64,000 nt of DNA from positions 1 through 64,000 of the forward strand of contig CAVZID010000001.1 of the NCBI GenBank assembly GCA_963775245.1. The letters are read 5' to 3'. Below, piece after piece: positions 27,210-38,866 of the stretch (position 1 is the stretch's first letter; the number at the start of each line of letters is the position of its first letter). Below the pieces are notes generated by a model that was given only the letters and a program-made list of their open reading frames with translations, had not been told where the DNA came from and ran no database searches. The stretch comes from CAVSWT01 sp963775245. Its GTDB lineage: Bacteria > Bacteroidota > Ignavibacteria > Ignavibacteriales > Ignavibacteriaceae. The position numbers were made by a program, and so were the translations under genes.

Positions 27210-30200
27210 TTATTTCAGCAGAACAAGTTTTTTAGTAGTTATGAAATTCTTTGTTCCGTCTGATGATACAGCATTTATTGAATAAAGATATACACCGGAC
27301 GCTAATTTAGATGCATTAAATACTGTTTCATGATAACCAGCATTTTGAATTCCATCTACTAGTTCAGCTATTCTTTGCCCTAACAAATTATAAATTGTTA
27401 AAGATACTTTACTTTCTTGCGGCAAAGCATATCTAATCGTAGTTGACGGGTTGAAAGGATTCGGATAATTCTGGCTTAATTCAAATTGCTCAGGAATTAT
27501 TCCTGCCAAATCTCTAATACCTGTTGCATAACCTGTTGAGTCTGTAAATTCAATATCATCAAGATAATAAGTTCCATAAGGTGAATAAACACCGATCCTA
27601 ATCAATACATTTTTCTGCCTGTAATCAGCAAGTGAATATAATTCTTGTGTATACGCTGCTCCATTAAAATTTGGCCGCTGAATAACTTTCCAAGTTTGTC
27701 CTCCATCGCCTGAAACTTCAAAACTGCAGTAGCCTCCGCCGCCATCTCCTCTTCTAACCCAGAATGAAACATAGGGTTTAGGGGCAGCAGATAAATCAAC
27801 AGTACCCTTTAAAGTCAGGAATGTATATCCATCCGTTCCTCCACCATTTTGAGGACAGTACCAAACCTGAGTACCACTATGAGCATTTGCAGAATTAATT
27901 TTCCAAACACCAGTAGTCCAATATGTTTTTGAAACACTATCAACTTCAACACTATCGATAAAGGGAATTTGAGCATGCTTATAATTATCTGTTACAGATA
28001 TATCATCTAAATGCCATCCATCCTGCTGTACACCGGGGGCATTTGAACTGCTGGTAAATCTTAAATAACCGGTAGCTGACTGAGATAATGGGCCAAGATC
28101 AAACTCCTTGGCTTCCCACATTCCTCCGCTATTTCCTGTAAATGATGCTATATTTTTCCATGTTGCATTGTCGGAAGAAATATCTATACTACCATAATCA
28201 TTATTTTGTTCAAATGCATATTTATGATTGAACTTAAGAAGTGGTCTGTTAATAGACGATAAATTCATTTGAACCACTAATCTTCTTTCTGCATAAGCCT
28301 CATAATTGCCTCCGGGAGAATCTTCAAAAGCATGAGTTGCCGAATGCATAGAATCTGCAGAATCAGCCTGCGTAACTTCCCATGGAATATCTGCCGCCCA
28401 TTTAAATGAAGTACCTTCAAAAGTTTCATTAAATGGAGCTACTTCAGGAGTAACATTAAATGTGGTTTGGATATCCGCTCTATCTGAACCTTGGTTTACA
28501 AGCTCTTGTGTATCTGTCTCATATATTTTAGCATAGTATATTGTATTAGTAAAAGTTAAATCAGTTAATATAGTATCTGTTGTGTTTATATTATTTATAT
28601 CAAGCACTCTTGATTCTGTACGTTTATTTATGTCAGATGTAACATAAAAGCCATTATTGGGATTACTATTATTGAAATCATTGTTAAGTTTATTTTGATC
28701 GGTAGATAGAACAATTCGATAGGAACCAAAATCACTTGCTGTTGATTTACCCCACTTAACTTCCATTCCATTATTAGTTGGATTAAGTAAAACAAACGAT
28801 TTGGGTGTTGGGGCATTGTCTATCAAAATGTCATCTAAATAATATGAACCATAAGGAGCATATCCTCCAATTCGTATCATAATACTGCTCTCTCTGAAAT
28901 TATATAACGAAGCTTGAATCCTTGTATATTGAGCGCCTGTGAAATTTGGTGTGAACAAAGTTGTCCATGTGATACCGCCATCATTTGAAGCTTGAACTCT
29001 CACATATCCTCCACTATTATCACTCCTCTTAATCCAAAATTGGATATAAGGATTAGGAACACTCGATAAATTTATGGGGCCCCCAATAGTTAAATAATCA
29101 TATCCTTCAGGCCCGCCTCCTGATTGTGGTAAATACCAAACTTGACTATCCCCAGAATGATCTCCTGCTATCTTTACGCTCCAAGAGCCAGGTATCCATT
29201 CTTTTTGCGAAGTAGTATCAACACTAACATCATCAAAAAATGGAAATGCAGTGGTTCTGGTATTATTGTATATCTGAATATCATCTAAATGCCATCCATC
29301 CTGCTGAACACCTGCGCCGTTAGAAGTAGTTCTAAATCTTACATAACCACTTGTACCTTTAAGAAAACCTGCGTCAAAATCCCTTGATTCCCATAATCCT
29401 CCAGTGTTTCCTGTAAAGCCGGTTATTTGCGTCCAGTTTGAATTATCCTTAGAAAATTCAAGATGAGCTTGATCATTATTCTGTTCATATGAGTATTTTT
29501 GATTAAATCTTAATACCGGATGCTGCATGTTACCAAAATTTATTTGAGCCACTAACCTTCTATCGGCATTAGCGGTATAATTTCCCCCAGGGGAATCTTC
29601 ATAAGCATGAGTTGTGCTATGACCGGCATCCGAAGCATCATCGGTCGTGACAGTCCAGGGTTTATCTGCGGCCCACTTAAAAGATCCTTCAAATGTCTCT
29701 GTAAACGGTGCTGTTTCTGCTGTAACAGTAAATGTGGTTGCTAAGTCCGCTCTATCTGAGCCTTGATTTACAAGCCCTTGTTTATCACTTTCATAAATCT
29801 TTCCATAATAAGTTGTATTGGTAAAAGTAAGATCTGTTAAAACGGTATCAGTTGTTGCTTTATTTGAAATATCAAATACAACATTTTCAGTACGATTATT
29901 TATATCAGATGTAACGTAATAACCTTTATTGCCATCAAAATTATTAAGATCGTTAGTAAGTTTGTTTTGATCAGTAGATAATACAATCCTATAAATATCA
30001 AAGTCGCTAGCAGTTGACTGTCCCCATTTTACTTCCATTCCATTATTTGTTTGATTTAATAGCACAAAAGATTGAGGAGTTGGTGCATTATCAATTATAA
30101 TATCATCTAGATAATACGAACTATATGGTGCGTAACAGCCAATTCTGACTAAGGCATTGTTCACTCTGTAATTATATAGTGAAGCTTGAATACGCGTATA

Positions 30201-30627
30201 ATTAGAACCGGTAAAATTTGGTAGCAATTAAATTATTCCATGTTGTACCACCATCACTAGAAGCCTGTAAGCTTATATATCCGCCTTGGCCATCTGATCT
30301 TTTAACCCAGCATTGAACATAAGGATTGGGAGTACTAGATAAATCCATTCCACTCGACAAGGTAATGTAAGTATATCCATTGACCTCACCCGGCCCTTTC
30401 TGCAGTACCCAGGCCTGAGAACCACTATGTGCGCCCACTATTTTTATTTGCCACTGAGAAGCATCTCGCGTCCACTTGGCATAAGACGTTGTAGTATCTT
30501 CAGCATCATCACTTAACGGAAAGGAAACTTGAACTTTATTTGTATTTAAGCTGTTTCCGGATTGAGAAAAAGAAAACGAGCTATAAAATAGTAATATTAA
30601 AAAGGTTGTAAAAATGGATTTAAACAT
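27210..30627 (-). CDS. Large secreted T9SS cargo protein with repeated MAM-like and jelly-roll units, frameshifted near its N-terminus
   Basis: 30202-30627 encodes a signal peptide (FTTFLILLFYSSFSFS) and the first repeat. The frame 27210-30227 carries the rest and ends in a T9SS sorting domain (NYPNPFNPSTTIRYALPQES ... GVYLYSINA ... KKLVLLK). A one-base shift near 30225 splits them; joined, the protein has ~1139 residues. Two unit types alternate, also as DNA-level repeats. One contains GGYVRVQASNDGGITW and YLDDI; the other, MAM/immune-inhibitor-like, contains DSPGGNY and QDGWHLDDI. These are beta-sandwich modules of surface or secreted proteins. No catalytic residues are seen. The sorting domain here has no inserted palindrome, unlike the others in the window. 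Confidence 0.82.
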
Positions 30628-31078
30628 AGACCCTCCTAAGTATAATTATTAAAATAAAATTTGTTACCCTAACAAAGTAAAACCGACAATTAAAATTTAT
30701 TTCAAGTATATATTTATGATTGAGAAGAAAAACTACATCATAAAAGCGATAATAATTAACAAGCTTTTCTATTAAGCTTATGATGGAACTTAAAAAGAAT
30801 TCAAGAACCATTCACGCAAGCTGCAGTTATAAATTGAACAGAAAGAAATTTTATCCGCTAGTAAATACTTATCGAACGATAAAATCTTGACGATAAATAT
30901 TGCATAAAATCACGCTTAATGATATAGAACAATTGAACTAATTTTTTGATTAAAAAGACGGGTTTTCCGATTTATTTAATACAATTTAAAATCAGATAGT
31001 AAATATTATCTATAAGCAAAAAATAACTAGTTTTTTTTGTTTGATTTGGTTTAAACAAAATTAAAGATCACGATACTT
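30628..31078. other. Intergenic region, no gene seen
   Basis: 450 AT-rich bp between the T9SS protein's start and the aldo/keto reductase remnant. The T9SS gene's promoter should lie just above 30627, where CCTCC (reverse strand GGAGG) at 30631-30635 is its ribosome-binding site. I find no RNA gene or supported ORF. Confidence 0.5.
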
Positions 31079-31545
31079 TTAATTATTAACTAATTTCATC
31101 TCTATTTGCTCATATCTTGTTCCAGCTACTTCATTCATGGGAATAACTTCTTCAATCTCTCTTAATTCATCTTCAGTAAATTCAATTTCAATAGATTTCA
31201 CGTTTTCTTCAAGATATATTATGTGCTTGGTTCCGGGAATTTGGACTCGGGTTTGCCGCTGATACTTCTTTCCTTTGTACCCGGTTTACGAACGATCCCA
31301 AATTTGGTTGCAATAATAACTTTTTCTCTTTTTTCTTTTAATGCTTTTCAAACTAGAATTTCATTCTTATATGGCCCATACATATCGGCTGTATCGAAAA
31401 ATGTTAAACCTAGCTCAATTGCTCTATGAATTGTTTTAATTGATTCTGATTCATCGGTTTCGCCATAAAATTCAGACATGCCCATATAGCCAGGGCCAAG
31501 TGCTGATACTTCCAGTCCTAATTTTCCGAGTTTTCTTTATTACAT
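31079..31545 (-). pseudogene. Aldo/keto reductase remnant
   Basis: Translation of the minus strand gives the start of an aldo/keto reductase (LGLEVSALG, MGMSEFYGE, HRAIELGLTFFDTADMYGPY, VIIATKFG) interrupted by an in-frame TGA after NEILV. The sequence then jumps straight to the family's C-terminal end (IEIEFTEDELREIEEVIP ... AGTRYEQIEMKLVNN). Roughly 180 central residues, including most of the barrel, are gone, and the original start is broken. Only ~150 of ~330 residues remain. The large internal deletion makes this a true pseudogene rather than a sequencing artefact. Confidence 0.85.
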
Positions 31546-31646
31546 TAATTTTCCTCAGCTAAATAAAAGTTCATAAAGTTGTTACCAATAAAATAAATAT
31601 TACGGAGTTTTTACACTAGGAATCTAATAATCAATTTTAATTAAGA

Positions 31647-34238
31647 TTATTCTTTCTTAATAAGATCTACATATTTTTTTGCCTCATGTTTTTTTCCCCA
31701 TTTCCCATATAGTTCAATAATTGCTTTTACTAAATTGTTTCTAGTTTTTTTATCATATTCTTTTTCACCTTTTATCTTGGCATAATCCTTAAGCAAAACA
31801 TTTTCAGCTTTGGAAAATTTTTTAAGTCCAAACAAGGATTTACCTAATTCACATTCAGTAGATACAACAAGCGAATTTTTCTCATCAAATATTTTATTTC
31901 TTATTTGAAGTGAATGAGTTAAATTTTGATAGGCAGAATCGTATTTACCATCGGCATTTTGTACCTTGCCAAGAAAAGCATAAGCATCACCAAAGTAATA
32001 ATGATTTTTATCCAGTTTCTTTCCCCAGCTTTTGATTGCCTCAGTTATAAGAGCCTCCGACTGTTTATACTTACCGAGGAAAAAAAGCAAACATCCTAAA
32101 TTATATTTATTAACCGTAACTTCAGGATGGTTATCCCCCAAAATTTTTTTCCTAAGATTATAAGCTTTGCTGAATAAACTTTCTGCAGCTAAATAATTGC
32201 CTTTATCCTGGGCAACAAATGCCAAATTATTAATATTATAAGTTACACTAAGGCTGCTATCCCCGAAGATTTTTTTATTTAAATCATATGCGGTTTGATA
32301 GTATTTTTCAGCAGAGTCTAATTCGTTTAAATAATGAAAATCAAGCGCTAAGTTATTATAAGTGGAAGCTACATCTTTATGTTCCTTACCGTAAATATTA
32401 ATATAATTTGTCAGTGATTCCTCAAAACTTTTTTTAGCATCTTTATATTTAGATAAGTCCATTTGAAGTGTTCCATAATCATTTAAGGCTTCAGCAATTT
32501 TTGAGTTAGGCGGCTTTACTAACTTTCTTAATATTTCTATGGATTTCTCGTACAGATATTTTGCTGTGTCAAGATTACCTTTATAGTGATAAACCAATGC
32601 TAAATTTTTAAAACTCATGGCAGTTTCAATATTATTTTGCCCCAGCACTGAATCTTGAAGTTGAAGTGCTCTCTCAAGCTGAATAATACCCTGGTCATAC
32701 AATCCTAAATTTTGAAAAGTAATTCCTAAAGTGGTTCTTATTTGAGCCTCTATTTCGGGTTGATTTTTCAGCTCGGTTTGTATTTTCTTTGAAGCTTTAT
32801 CTAAAACTTCTACAACTTTAACATCTTTACCTTCTTTTGAAGGATCGACTGAAGAAAGTATTTCATTTAAAAATTTATTTATCTGATTTGATTTCGCTGC
32901 TTCAAGAGTAGCTTTATCTCTTTGCAATGCGGCAAGATTTGCCTGCCATATGACTGCTGCAACACCGGAAATTAATAATAGAGCTATAATAGTTACGGCG
33001 GTTACACCGATCTTATGCCTGCTCACAAATTTAATTGATCGGTACCACAAAGAATCGCTGTGGGCGTTAACAGGCCTTCCCTCAATGTAATGTTTAATGT
33101 CTTCGGCAAGAAGTTGAATTGAATTATAACGCCTTTCAGGTTCTTTATTCAATGCCATTAAAATTATATTGTCTATATCGCCGGATAGTCTTCTTTTAAG
33201 TTTTTCAATATTGCTGTTTCGTAGAATGCTGATTTCTTCCGGGGATATTTCATTTGCTTCACCGTCTTCAGTAATGGTCTTGCTGGATTTTGAAATTATA
33301 GTACTTGGTTTTTCAGGATTGATTGAAGTAATTACTTTTTCAACTTCATGAGGGAATTTATTTTTAAAGTTATACGGTAAATGCCCCGTCAAAAGTTCGT
33401 ACAGTAAAACACCTAATGAATATACATCGCTTGCTGTGGTAATTTTTCCGCCTGTAACTTGTTCTGGACTGGCATATTCTACTGTCATCAGCTTTGAACC
33501 ATCCCTGGTTAATGCCATTGTGTTAGCATTTTGCTCTTCGCTTAATAGTTTTGCAATTCCAAAATCAAGAAGTTTTGGAGTGCCGTCGGATGTGATTAAA
33601 ATATTACTTGGCTTTAAATCTCTGTGTACAATTAAATTCTGATGAGCATAGTTAACAGCGGAACAAACTTTTATAAAAAGTTCAAGCCGCTGATCAACAG
33701 AAAGTTTATTCAGATCACAATACTGGGTTATTGGAATGCCGTCAATATATTCCATAACAAAAAACGGAAGGCCATCATCGGAAGTTCCGCCGTCAATAAT
33801 TTTTGCAATGTTGGGGTGTTCGAGATTTGCAAGCGTTTGTCTTTCGTGTTTAAATCTTCTTACTATTTCATCAGTGTCCATTCCCCTTTTAATAATTTTT
33901 AATGCGGCGGTCTGCTCAAACTCATTATCTGCTCTCCTTGCCAGGTAAACATAAGCCATTCCTCCAGTGCCTATTTTCTTTTCAATTTTATAAGCACCGA
34001 ATTGCTTCCCTATGAACATGTCATCTTCATCTATATTTTGCAGATAAGCTAAATCTATACCCGGTTCTTCCAAAAAGCTGCCTGAATTTTCAAAAGCAAA
34101 TAGTAAAGCTTCAACTTCTTGTTTGATAGATTCGTTTCCCAAACATTCTTTGTCGATAAAATCATGGCGTTGGTTATTAGGCAGTTCGATTGCCGACTCA
34201 AATATAGATTTAATCTTTTTCCAATCCGGGATATTCAT
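31647..34238 (-). CDS. Membrane Ser/Thr protein kinase with C-terminal TPR sensor domain
   Basis: 863 residues. The kinase domain spans about 81-390: glycine loop IGTGGMAYVYLA, Lys114 in AALKIIK, HRDLKPSN with Asp207, DFG at 225-227, and ASPEQV for the APE position. A single membrane helix follows near 410-431 (GVTAVTIIALLLISGVAAVI), then about ten TPR units to the C-terminus with ALVYHYKGNLDTAKYLYEKS-type repeats. The N-terminal ~70 residues match the usual leader of PknB-type kinases paired with sigma factors. It lies 32 bp downstream of an ECF sigma gene, the standard sigma-kinase couple, so it may phosphorylate or control that sigma factor (inference). Confidence 0.93.
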   Translation of the reverse strand: MNIPDWKKIKSIFESAIELPNNQRHDFIDKECLGNESIKQEVEALLFAFENSGSFLEEPGIDLAYLQNIDEDDMFIGKQFGAYKIEKKIGTGGMAYVYLARRADNEFEQTAALKIIKRGMDTDEIVRRFKHERQTLANLEHPNIAKIIDGGTSDDGLPFFVMEYIDGIPITQYCDLNKLSVDQRLELFIKVCSAVNYAHQNLIVHRDLKPSNILITSDGTPKLLDFGIAKLLSEEQNANTMALTRDGSKLMTVEYASPEQVTGGKITTASDVYSLGVLLYELLTGHLPYNFKNKFPHEVEKVITSINPEKPSTIISKSSKTITEDGEANEISPEEISILRNSNIEKLKRRLSGDIDNIILMALNKEPERRYNSIQLLAEDIKHYIEGRPVNAHSDSLWYRSIKFVSRHKIGVTAVTIIALLLISGVAAVIWQANLAALQRDKATLEAAKSNQINKFLNEILSSVDPSKEGKDVKVVEVLDKASKKIQTELKNQPEIEAQIRTTLGITFQNLGLYDQGIIQLERALQLQDSVLGQNNIETAMSFKNLALVYHYKGNLDTAKYLYEKSIEILRKLVKPPNSKIAEALNDYGTLQMDLSKYKDAKKSFEESLTNYINIYGKEHKDVASTYNNLALDFHYLNELDSAEKYYQTAYDLNKKIFGDSSLSVTYNINNLAFVAQDKGNYLAAESLFSKAYNLRKKILGDNHPEVTVNKYNLGCLLFFLGKYKQSEALITEAIKSWGKKLDKNHYYFGDAYAFLGKVQNADGKYDSAYQNLTHSLQIRNKIFDEKNSLVVSTECELGKSLFGLKKFSKAENVLLKDYAKIKGEKEYDKKTRNNLVKAIIELYGKWGKKHEAKKYVDLIKKE

Positions 34239-34270
34239 TTATAAAATATAAGATGGTTTAAAGAAAATTT

Positions 34271-34831
34271 TTAAGCCTTGCCCATTGCTTTATACAGCCA
34301 TGCTTTTGCGGTGCTCCATTCGCGTTTAACAGTAGCGGGAGAGATATTTAGAATTTCTGCTGTTTCTTCAATTGTAAAGCCGGCAAAAAATCTAAGTTCA
34401 ACAATTTTGCTTAAGCGTTCATCAAACATTTCAAGCTTCTTTAAAGATTCATCAAGAGCTAATATTTCTTCATTCTTTTCATCTGAAATAAAAAGAACGT
34501 CATCCAATGACAAATTATTTTTGTCTTCGCCTCTTTTAATTGCTTGTCTTCTTCTCGCTCTATCCACTAAAATTTGCCTCATCGAATTTGCAGCTACACC
34601 AAAAAAATGTCCCCGGTTTTGAAGAGATAAATTTTCATCTCCAACAAGACGAATATACGCTTCATGAACTAGTTCGGTAGTTTGTATAGTTCTTTTTGAA
34701 TACTCAGCTTTTAAATATTTTGATGCAAGCCTTCTCAGTTCATTATAAACCAATGGAAGTAAAAGATGAATAGCATCATTATCCCCTTTATTGAAATCCA
34801 CTAAAAGCTGGGTAACATTTCGAGAAGACAT
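34271..34831 (-). CDS. ECF-type RNA polymerase sigma factor
   Basis: 186 residues. Sigma region 2 includes YNELRRLASKYLKAE, QTTELVHEAYIRL and RGHFFGVAANSMRQILVDRA. Region 4 is FFAGFTIEETAEILNISPATVKREW followed by TAKAWLYKAM. This matches the ECF group (PF07638-like) common in planctomycetes, acidobacteria and ignavibacteria, which is normally encoded next to a Ser/Thr kinase with TPRs, as here. No anti-sigma factor is adjacent. The kinase follows on the same strand by 32 bp and probably regulates it. Confidence 0.93.
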   Translation of the reverse strand: MSSRNVTQLLVDFNKGDNDAIHLLLPLVYNELRRLASKYLKAEYSKRTIQTTELVHEAYIRLVGDENLSLQNRGHFFGVAANSMRQILVDRARRRQAIKRGEDKNNLSLDDVLFISDEKNEEILALDESLKKLEMFDERLSKIVELRFFAGFTIEETAEILNISPATVKREWSTAKAWLYKAMGKA

Positions 34832-34961
34832 TAACGGCCTATAATAAGTTGGAATAAAACTATCAAAGTTTAATCGAAATTTTCTTTTCTGTTTAAGAGA
34901 GGTAAATAATCCAATCGCAAATGCTAATCATTTAGTCGATAAAAATATAAAAAATTATTTA

Positions 34962-36090
34962 CTAACTTTCTTCAACTTTAAGATTAATATTTCTTTTTTT
35001 GAGGTGAGAAAGGATATAATCGAAACATGCTTTATTTTCTCCTAAAAATTCAGGAGGAGAAATTCCTTTCTTTGTATAAATATTTTTTGCAACTAAATTT
35101 ACAGCAGCAGTACAAGTATAGCCTGTAGTTCTTGCCATTGAGCTTGTCTTTGTTTTAATATCAAATTCGTCATATAAATCATACATGTATTTTTTTTGCT
35201 TTTTATTCTTTTGGCCTTTAATTATTACTTTAAGAAGTGTAAACTCTTTTTCATTTTCCTTCAGTTTCCAAAAGGGAATAAAAGTTTTACTGTCAAATCC
35301 AACGGACGTACTTTTTCATCATTCCCTAATTCAATCAATTCCTCATCAAAGAAACCGGTTTCTTTTAACAATTTGATAGTATTTACATGTCCCGGGATAG
35401 CGTAAAGTTTTTTCAATCATGTTAGGAATTTTCATCGTCTTAATTAAGAGTTCTCAACCCATCAGTATTGAATGCTTCAAGCGATCCTACTCTTTCAAAC
35501 TCAATTATATCCACATCGGAAAGTGCGGGCTTAATAATCAATTTACCATTTTTAATATACCGTGCAGGACGAGTATATTCCTCAATGACATCAACTGGAG
35601 AAAAAGGAGCTTTATATTGATAAGGCAATTTTCTTTTTTTAGGCAGTCCTCCTACATAACATTCAAATGATTCTATATTCATTCTTTTGTTATGATAGCC
35701 CAAAATAACACTGCTCAAGCCTGGGGCAACTCCGCAATCAACAATTGCTGTTACATTTTTTTTCTTTGCAAGCTTATCAAGCTCAAATGGGTCTTCACTA
35801 AAAAAAGAAATATCAACTAAATTTTTTGATTGCTCTATTACCGTTTTTATAGTATCAAAGCCCATAAAACCGGGAACTGCACATACCACTATATTAGAAT
35901 CGCTGATTACCTGCTTAATATTTTCAGGAATAAATAAATCAGTTTGTACAGTTTCAAGGTTGTTATATTTTTTTAATTTCTTCAGTTTAGCATTATCAAT
36001 ATCTGCAACTTTAACCCGGAAATTTTTGGAAAGGTCAACAGCTATTGCACTGCCGACCATTCCGGCACCAAGCACAATAATTTTTATCAT
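34962..36090 (-). pseudogene. Saccharopine dehydrogenase family protein, multiply frameshifted
   Basis: The frame 35440-36090 holds the N-terminal Rossmann domain (IIVLGAGMVGSAIAVDL, then VKVADIDNAKL) and DCGVAPGLSSVILGY. The frame 34962-35186 holds the C-terminal end (SSMARTTGYTCTAAVNLV). Between them, at 35187-35440, family sequence continues in changing frames (IPNMIEKTLRYPG, then ETGFFDEELIELGNDEKVRP). At least three single-base changes are needed for a ~376-residue enzyme. The family covers saccharopine reductase/dehydrogenase of lysine metabolism and homospermidine-type relatives; this single-domain form cannot be assigned more closely. The breaks include homopolymers, so errors cannot be excluded. 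Confidence 0.78.
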
Positions 36091-36169
36091 AATTTGTTTA
36101 AAGTATATTTTGATTAAAATAATTAAGTAATAATCAACAATCCTAAAACAATTTAATATAAAAAACTAA

Positions 36170-36981
36170 TTATTGCATCTGGTATGTATGAACATCTCTT
36201 TGCGGGAAAGGTATGCTGATTTTATTTTCGTCAAAAGCATTTTTAACTTTTTCAATAGTATCAAAATAAACATTCCAATAATCAGGTAAATTTATAAAAG
36301 CTCTCACAGCAAAGTTTACACTGCTGTCAGCAAGTTCTTTTACCAATTATTTGAGGAACAGGCTCTGTAAAATTCTTTCGTCACTTTCAATTATATTTTT
36401 AATTACAGACCTGGCTTTTTTAATATCATCATCATATCCAATTCCGAAAATCCATTCTGCTCTTCTTGTTTCATTAGCACTATAGTTTGTTATTGTGTCC
36501 CCCATTAGCTTGCTGTTTGGAACAACTACTTTAATGTTGTCTATGGTGTTTTAATTTGGTATATAAAATTTGAATTTCTTCAACTGTCCCTATTGAACCT
36601 GCTGCATCTATAAAATCACCAGCTTTAAAAGGACGAAAAATTATTAGTAAAAATCCGGCAGCGAAATTTGAAAGAGCACCTTGAAATGCTAGCCCAACTG
36701 CGAACCCGGCAGCGCCTATAACTGCAATAAAAGAAGTTGTTTCGATGCCGACCTGTGAAAGTGTTGCAATTACTACAAATGTTACAAGTAAAGTATATAC
36801 AATGTTAGTAGAAAAAGACACAATCGTGGAATCAATTTCTCTTTTCGCAAGTAATTTGCTTATTAAATTTTTTTAAAATTTTTGAGGCCCACAGCCCGAT
36901 AATTAAAATTGCAATGGCAGCAATAACTTTAATCCCGTATATTGCAGCGAATTCTTTTAATTGAGGCAAGATGCTTTCCAT
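36170..36981 (-). pseudogene. Small-conductance mechanosensitive channel (MscS family), multiply frameshifted
   Basis: Reassembled across frames the protein is ~270 residues, the size of MscS. It has an N-terminal membrane helix (IKVIAAIAILIIGLWASKIL), a second helix (IVYTLLVTFVVIATLSQVGI), and the pore-lining TM3 with GAAGFAVGLAFQGALSNFAAG. The beta domain follows (FRPFKAGDFIDAAGSIGTVE, VVVPNSKLMGDTITNYS), and the C-terminal domain ends at 36170. Frame changes fall in the A7 run near 36870, near 36545, and twice near 36340-36360. MscS channels release solutes on hypo-osmotic shock. Confidence 0.82.
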
Positions 36982-37302
36982 ATTTTCTCCTTTCGAATTA
37001 ATTGATTTATGAATTCACTTAACTTACTCCCTTTTTTAATTTATTCCACTCAATTAGATGAAGTACTTTCTGAGTTATTGAGTTTCCGATTTACTATAGA
37101 TATAAATATTCGCAATAGCAAATATTCACAGTTTTATTCTTTATAAAATAAAATTAAAATTTAGAGTTTGATTAGATATAAAATTATCGGCCTTCCTCTT
37201 TTAGCAAATTAATAAGTTTTTATTTGTTAAAGTTTGTTCACAGTAACACATTATTTTTTTCTTTATATTAATTATGAATAAAAATATTTACAGGATACTT
37301 AC
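36982..37302. other. Divergent intergenic region between mscS and pncB
   Basis: AT-rich. AGGA at 37292-37295, 7 nt before a TTG codon, is the pncB ribosome-binding site. No other feature is supported. Confidence 0.45.
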
Positions 37303-38863
37303 TTGCTAAAAAAATTCGATCAAAAAATTACCGAAGGAGCCTTATTTACAGACCATTACCAATTGTTGATGGCTCAATTGTATTATCAAAAATAATCTTC
37401 ATGAAAAAAAAGTTCAGTTTGATCACTACTTTAGAAATTATCCTGATTATGGATCACACAAAGCCGGCTACTGCATTAATGCCGGACTTGAATGGCTTAT
37501 TGACTGGCTTGAAAATACATCTTTTACCGACACTGAAATAGAAATCTTAAAGGCAAATAAAAACTCAAACGGAGAAAGATTATTCCATGATGACTTTCTA
37601 GATTGGCTTAAAAAAAACGGCAACTTTAAATCGTTATATATTAAATCAATTCCCGAAGGAAGAGTAGTTCATCCCAATGAACCATTAACTATTGTTGAAG
37701 GCCCCGCTGCACTTGCACAAATTTTTGAAACTGTTTTACTAAACAATTTAAACTTTCAAACTTTGATAGCCACAAAAGCATCCCGCATAAAAGAAATGAC
37801 AAAGGGCCAGATGCTGATTGATTTTGGAGCGCGAAGAGCACAAGATAGAGGAGCAATTGCTGCTGTAAGGGCAGCTTTAATCGGCGGCGCTGACTTTTCA
37901 TCAAACGTAGGAATTTCTAATTTACTTGGCTACCAACCCAAAGGAACTCACTCTCACAGCATGGTTCAAATGTTTTTGGCTTTGGGTATGAGTGAGTTTG
38001 ATGCCTTTGAAGCTTTTGCAAATTTATATCCGGATGAGTGCGTTTTATTAGTTGATACTATTAATACCATTGAAAGCGGTATTCCAAATGCAATAAAAGT
38101 TTTTAAAAGTTTAAAGAAGCGCGGACATAAGCCAATCGCAATCAGATTGGATTCTGGAGACCTTGCATATTTAAGCATCATCGCAGTTCAAATGCTTGAT
38201 GATGCCGGATTAAATGATGTTGGAATTGTACTTTCAAATGAACTTGACGAAATGAACATCTGGCAAATCTTAAGTCAAATTAGAGAAGATGCACCCAAGC
38301 ATCAGGTTGATCCGGATAATTTAATTAAACGATTGACTTATGGTGTTGGAACCAGGTTAATTACTTCTGAAGGAGCACCCGCTCTTGGAGGCGTGTATAA
38401 ATTGGTTGCACTGGAAAATAAAAATGAATGGGTTCCGGCAATTAAAATTTCTGAGTCAGTTGAAAAAATTCCAAACCCGGGCAACAAGCAGGTATATAGA
38501 ATTTATAACCTTGCTAATGAAGCAACTGCTGATTTAGTTGCTTTAAATGATGAAGACATTATTTATAATGAAAAAATAATTTTACGTCATCCGTTTAATC
38601 AAACTAAAAAAAGAGTGTTAGATAAAAATCATTTTAAAGAAATTGAACCACTGCTGGTTGATGTATATAAAGATGGAAAACTTGTTTATGATTTCCCATC
38701 CATTGATGATTTAAGGAAGCAGCGTGAGAAAGATTTAGATAGATTAGACACCGGTGTAAAAAGATTAATTTACCCACATCTTTATCATGTATCTATAACT
38801 CCTAAAATTTGGAATTTACGGAATGAGCTAATTGATAAGTTAAATAATTCAAATGGTATTTAA
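37303..38863 (+). CDS. pncB: Nicotinate phosphoribosyltransferase, one frameshift near the start
   Basis: The gene starts with TTG at 37303 (AGGA 7 nt upstream) and reads EGALFTDHYQLLMAQLYYQ, then hits a stop at 37393. Deleting one base near the AAATAA there opens the frame to 38863, continuing HEKKVQFDHYFRNYPDYG; the codon at 37763 is internal, not a start. Motifs include VVHPNEPLTIVEGP, FGARRAQDRG, GTHSHSMVQMFLA, AIRLDSGDLAYLS and TYGVGTRLITSEGAPALGG. The ~520-residue enzyme converts nicotinate, PRPP and ATP to nicotinate mononucleotide in NAD salvage. Since the rest is intact, the break is probably a sequencing slip. Confidence 0.9.
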
Positions 38864-38866
38864 TTT

